NCBI RefSeq assembly: GCF_024814375.1
Contig: NZ_JANUXX010000001.1
Span: 434,001 to 498,000 of the forward strand
Length of the DNA: 64,000 bases
Reading direction: 5' to 3'
Source: Streptococcus sciuri
Lineage (GTDB): Bacteria; Bacillota; Bacilli; Lactobacillales; Streptococcaceae
This document shows positions 62,521-64,000 of the stretch, piece after piece (the stretch's first letter is position 1; each line of letters starts with the position of its first letter). The notes beneath the pieces were generated by a model that saw only the letters and a program-made list of their open reading frames with translations, was not told where the DNA came from and made no database searches. Position numbers and translations under genes: made by a program.

Positions 62521-63999
62521 TTAGTGTTTTCTTAAAAGTTGACCTTCCTTCACTTCATAGATGAGATCAGCTGAAGCAACCGTTGAAGAACGGTGGCTGA
62601 TAAGAAAGACAGTGCCTGTGAAGTAAGTCTTTATAATGTGAATAAAAGCAGCTTCGCTAAGAGCATCCAGATTACTGGTTGGCTCATCAAAGATATAGAT
62701 TTCTGTTTGTTTAAGCAGAGCACGCATCAGCTCCAAACGCTGGCGTTCTCCAGCTGAAAACTGGCTAGGACTGATGACGGTATCTAATCCAGACTCCGCC
62801 TCCTGCAATCGTCTAGTCATGTCGCATTTATCTGCCACTTGCCAAATCGCTTCATCCGTGATGTTTGAATTTGATAAAACCAGATTTTCCCTAATCGTCT
62901 GATTGAAAATCTGAGCAGTCTGTGGTACGTAAGCAAAATGCGCTTGTAAGCTCTGCCTATCTAGCTGATTGATTCCAATTCCTGACAATTCAATCTTACC
63001 AGACGTCACATCATACCAACGCATGATAAGCTTGACAAGTGTAGATTTCCCAGCTCCAGATGTTCCAACGATACCAATAATAACTGGCTGATCAAAATTG
63101 ACTGATACTCTGTTCAACACTCGCTGACTGCGATTATCATAAGCAAAGCTAATCTCATGCAAAGCAATGGGAGTGACTTTTTCTTGTAGCACAGAACCTT
63201 TTGCAGACGGTTCAATCTCTTCCAAAAGTTCAAAAACACGCTGTCCTGCATTCATGGCACGTTTAAAGCCAAGCGGCAGACGACTAAGCTCCAAAAATGG
63301 TGCAAAGGAGGCTGAAAAAGCAGTAATCATAACAACAGCATTTGGCAACTCTATATTCTTGTTTTGCACACTTGTCAGACTGACTATAGTTACCACTAAA
63401 ATAGATAAGCCAACGACTAAAAACGTCCAAGCTTGTTGCATGAAGTTGGCTTGTGCCACCTCACATTCTAATTTATTGACTCGCTGACTTTCTGTCTGCA
63501 AATGCTGAAAAGTGTCTGCTGTTTTTTGGTATTGTGCCAAGTCTGATCCGCCACGCAGACTTTCTAAAAAGTTACTCGTATAGGCCTTTCTGACTTGACT
63601 TTGCTCAGCAAGCTTTGGTGTTAATACTTTAGCAAAGAATATCGGTAAAATCACTGCAAGGAAAAAATAGGTGATAACAGCTACCCCAGCATTAACCAAT
63701 GAATACCGTCCTAAATAAAATATCATGACAAAAGTAGTAATGATGGCTGTACCAATAGGTGCTAAAGTATGAGCGAAGAATACTTCTAACGCTTCTATAT
63801 CTTCTCCGATTAATTTAATCAATTGACCACTATCGGTTCGATCTAACTTGCTAGGTGCTAAACGACGTAATTTATCAAAAACCATATTTCTAAAATCCGC
63901 CAACGTATGAAAAGCCACCCAATGTCCAAAATAATGCTCACCGTAGCGAAAAATCCCACGTAAAAGTGCAAAGAGAAGGAGAACACCCAGACTTATCAA
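62521..63999 (-). CDS. ABC transporter half-exporter (membrane plus ATPase), N-terminus cut by window edge
   Basis: The last 492 residues of a fused ABC protein: membrane domain to about residue 260, then an ATPase with Walker A GTSGAGKSTLVKLI, signature FSAGERQRLELMRALL (FSAGE, not LSGGQ) and Walker B IYIFDEPTSNLD with intact Glu. It resembles CydCD or YbtPQ/IrtAB-type subunits. It is 12 nt upstream of the ECF S gene, and a second subunit probably lies just outside the window. Confidence 0.85.
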   Translation of the reverse strand: MISLGVLLLFALLRGIFRYGEHYFGHWVAFHTLADFRNMVFDKLRRLAPSKLDRTDSGQLIKLIGEDIEALEVFFAHTLAPIGTAIITTFVMIFYLGRYSLVNAGVAVITYFFLAVILPIFFAKVLTPKLAEQSQVRKAYTSNFLESLRGGSDLAQYQKTADTFQHLQTESQRVNKLECEVAQANFMQQAWTFLVVGLSILVVTIVSLTSVQNKNIELPNAVVMITAFSASFAPFLELSRLPLGFKRAMNAGQRVFELLEEIEPSAKGSVLQEKVTPIALHEISFAYDNRSQRVLNRVSVNFDQPVIIGIVGTSGAGKSTLVKLIMRWYDVTSGKIELSGIGINQLDRQSLQAHFAYVPQTAQIFNQTIRENLVLSNSNITDEAIWQVADKCDMTRRLQEAESGLDTVISPSQFSAGERQRLELMRALLKQTEIYIFDEPTSNLDALSEAAFIHIIKTYFTGTVFLISHRSSTVASADLIYEVKEGQLLRKH

Positions 64000-64000
64000 T

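Overview
The window is an AT-rich, gene-dense stretch of a Firmicute chromosome, almost certainly a Streptococcus. The evidence is the F-ATPase operon in the streptococcal order (atpE, atpB, atpF, atpH, atpA, atpG, atpD, atpC), the murA-epuA-endA block, cpsY-lspA-rluD-pyrR, the L21-Prp-L27 cluster with a cleavable L27 N-terminus, a preQ1-II riboswitch in front of queT, and a SAG1386/EF1546-type LysM protein. I lean weakly to the bovis/equinus group; the species is a guess. Most genes are on the minus strand.

Layout. 1-6 kb: 5' end of pheS behind a T-box, endA, epuA, murA, a DUF1146 protein, then on the plus strand an orphan PTS EIIC-like membrane protein with an alpha/beta hydrolase. 5.5-11.9 kb: complete F1Fo ATP synthase operon with a consensus promoter. 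12-19.4 kb: dgkB, ligA, queT with its riboswitch, a GtrA-like protein, a broken yihY, map, a DRTGG/CBS regulator and an acetyltransferase. 19.5-27 kb: a MarR-controlled heterodimeric ABC exporter and a MacAB-like tripartite efflux operon behind a perfect 28-bp palindrome. 27-34.4 kb: pyrimidine genes (pyrR attenuator, pyrB, carA, carB) and rluD-lspA-cpsY. 35.5-39.4 kb: a putative RiPP locus with a small peptide gene, an attenuating terminator, a stand-alone YcaO enzyme and a three-gene ABC transporter. 39.5-48.7 kb: ornithine carbamoyltransferase, L27/Prp/L21, a transposase fragment, ilvD, a MIP18-type protein, a decayed capA, rplT-rpmI-infC, cmk and a LysM protein. 48.7-56.7 kb: ferredoxin, ebsA, pepT, dinG, an MBL hydrolase, ftsX-ftsE and prfB with its programmed frameshift. 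56.9-59.1 kb: the remains of a class III lanthipeptide locus (28-aa peptide, a LanKC reduced to lyase plus cyclase pieces, an MFS transporter). 59.9-64 kb: an ECF-type importer (S, T and fused A proteins) downstream of an exporter-fold ABC half-transporter cut by the window edge.

Main observations. (1) Two RiPP-type loci, YcaO and LanKC, lie 20 kb apart. Both have a tiny gene, then a terminator-like hairpin, then the modifying enzyme, and both enzymes look damaged. (2) Seven genes (DUF1146, ligA, gtrA-like, a GNAT, ferredoxin, MBL hydrolase, dinG) have a -10 element placed so that transcription would start on, or within 3 nt of, the start codon, with no Shine-Dalgarno: a cluster of predicted leaderless mRNAs. 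(3) infC probably starts at a non-canonical AUA codon. (4) Two promoters carry long palindromes over the start site with no regulator gene next to them. Only sequence reading was used; no searches were run.
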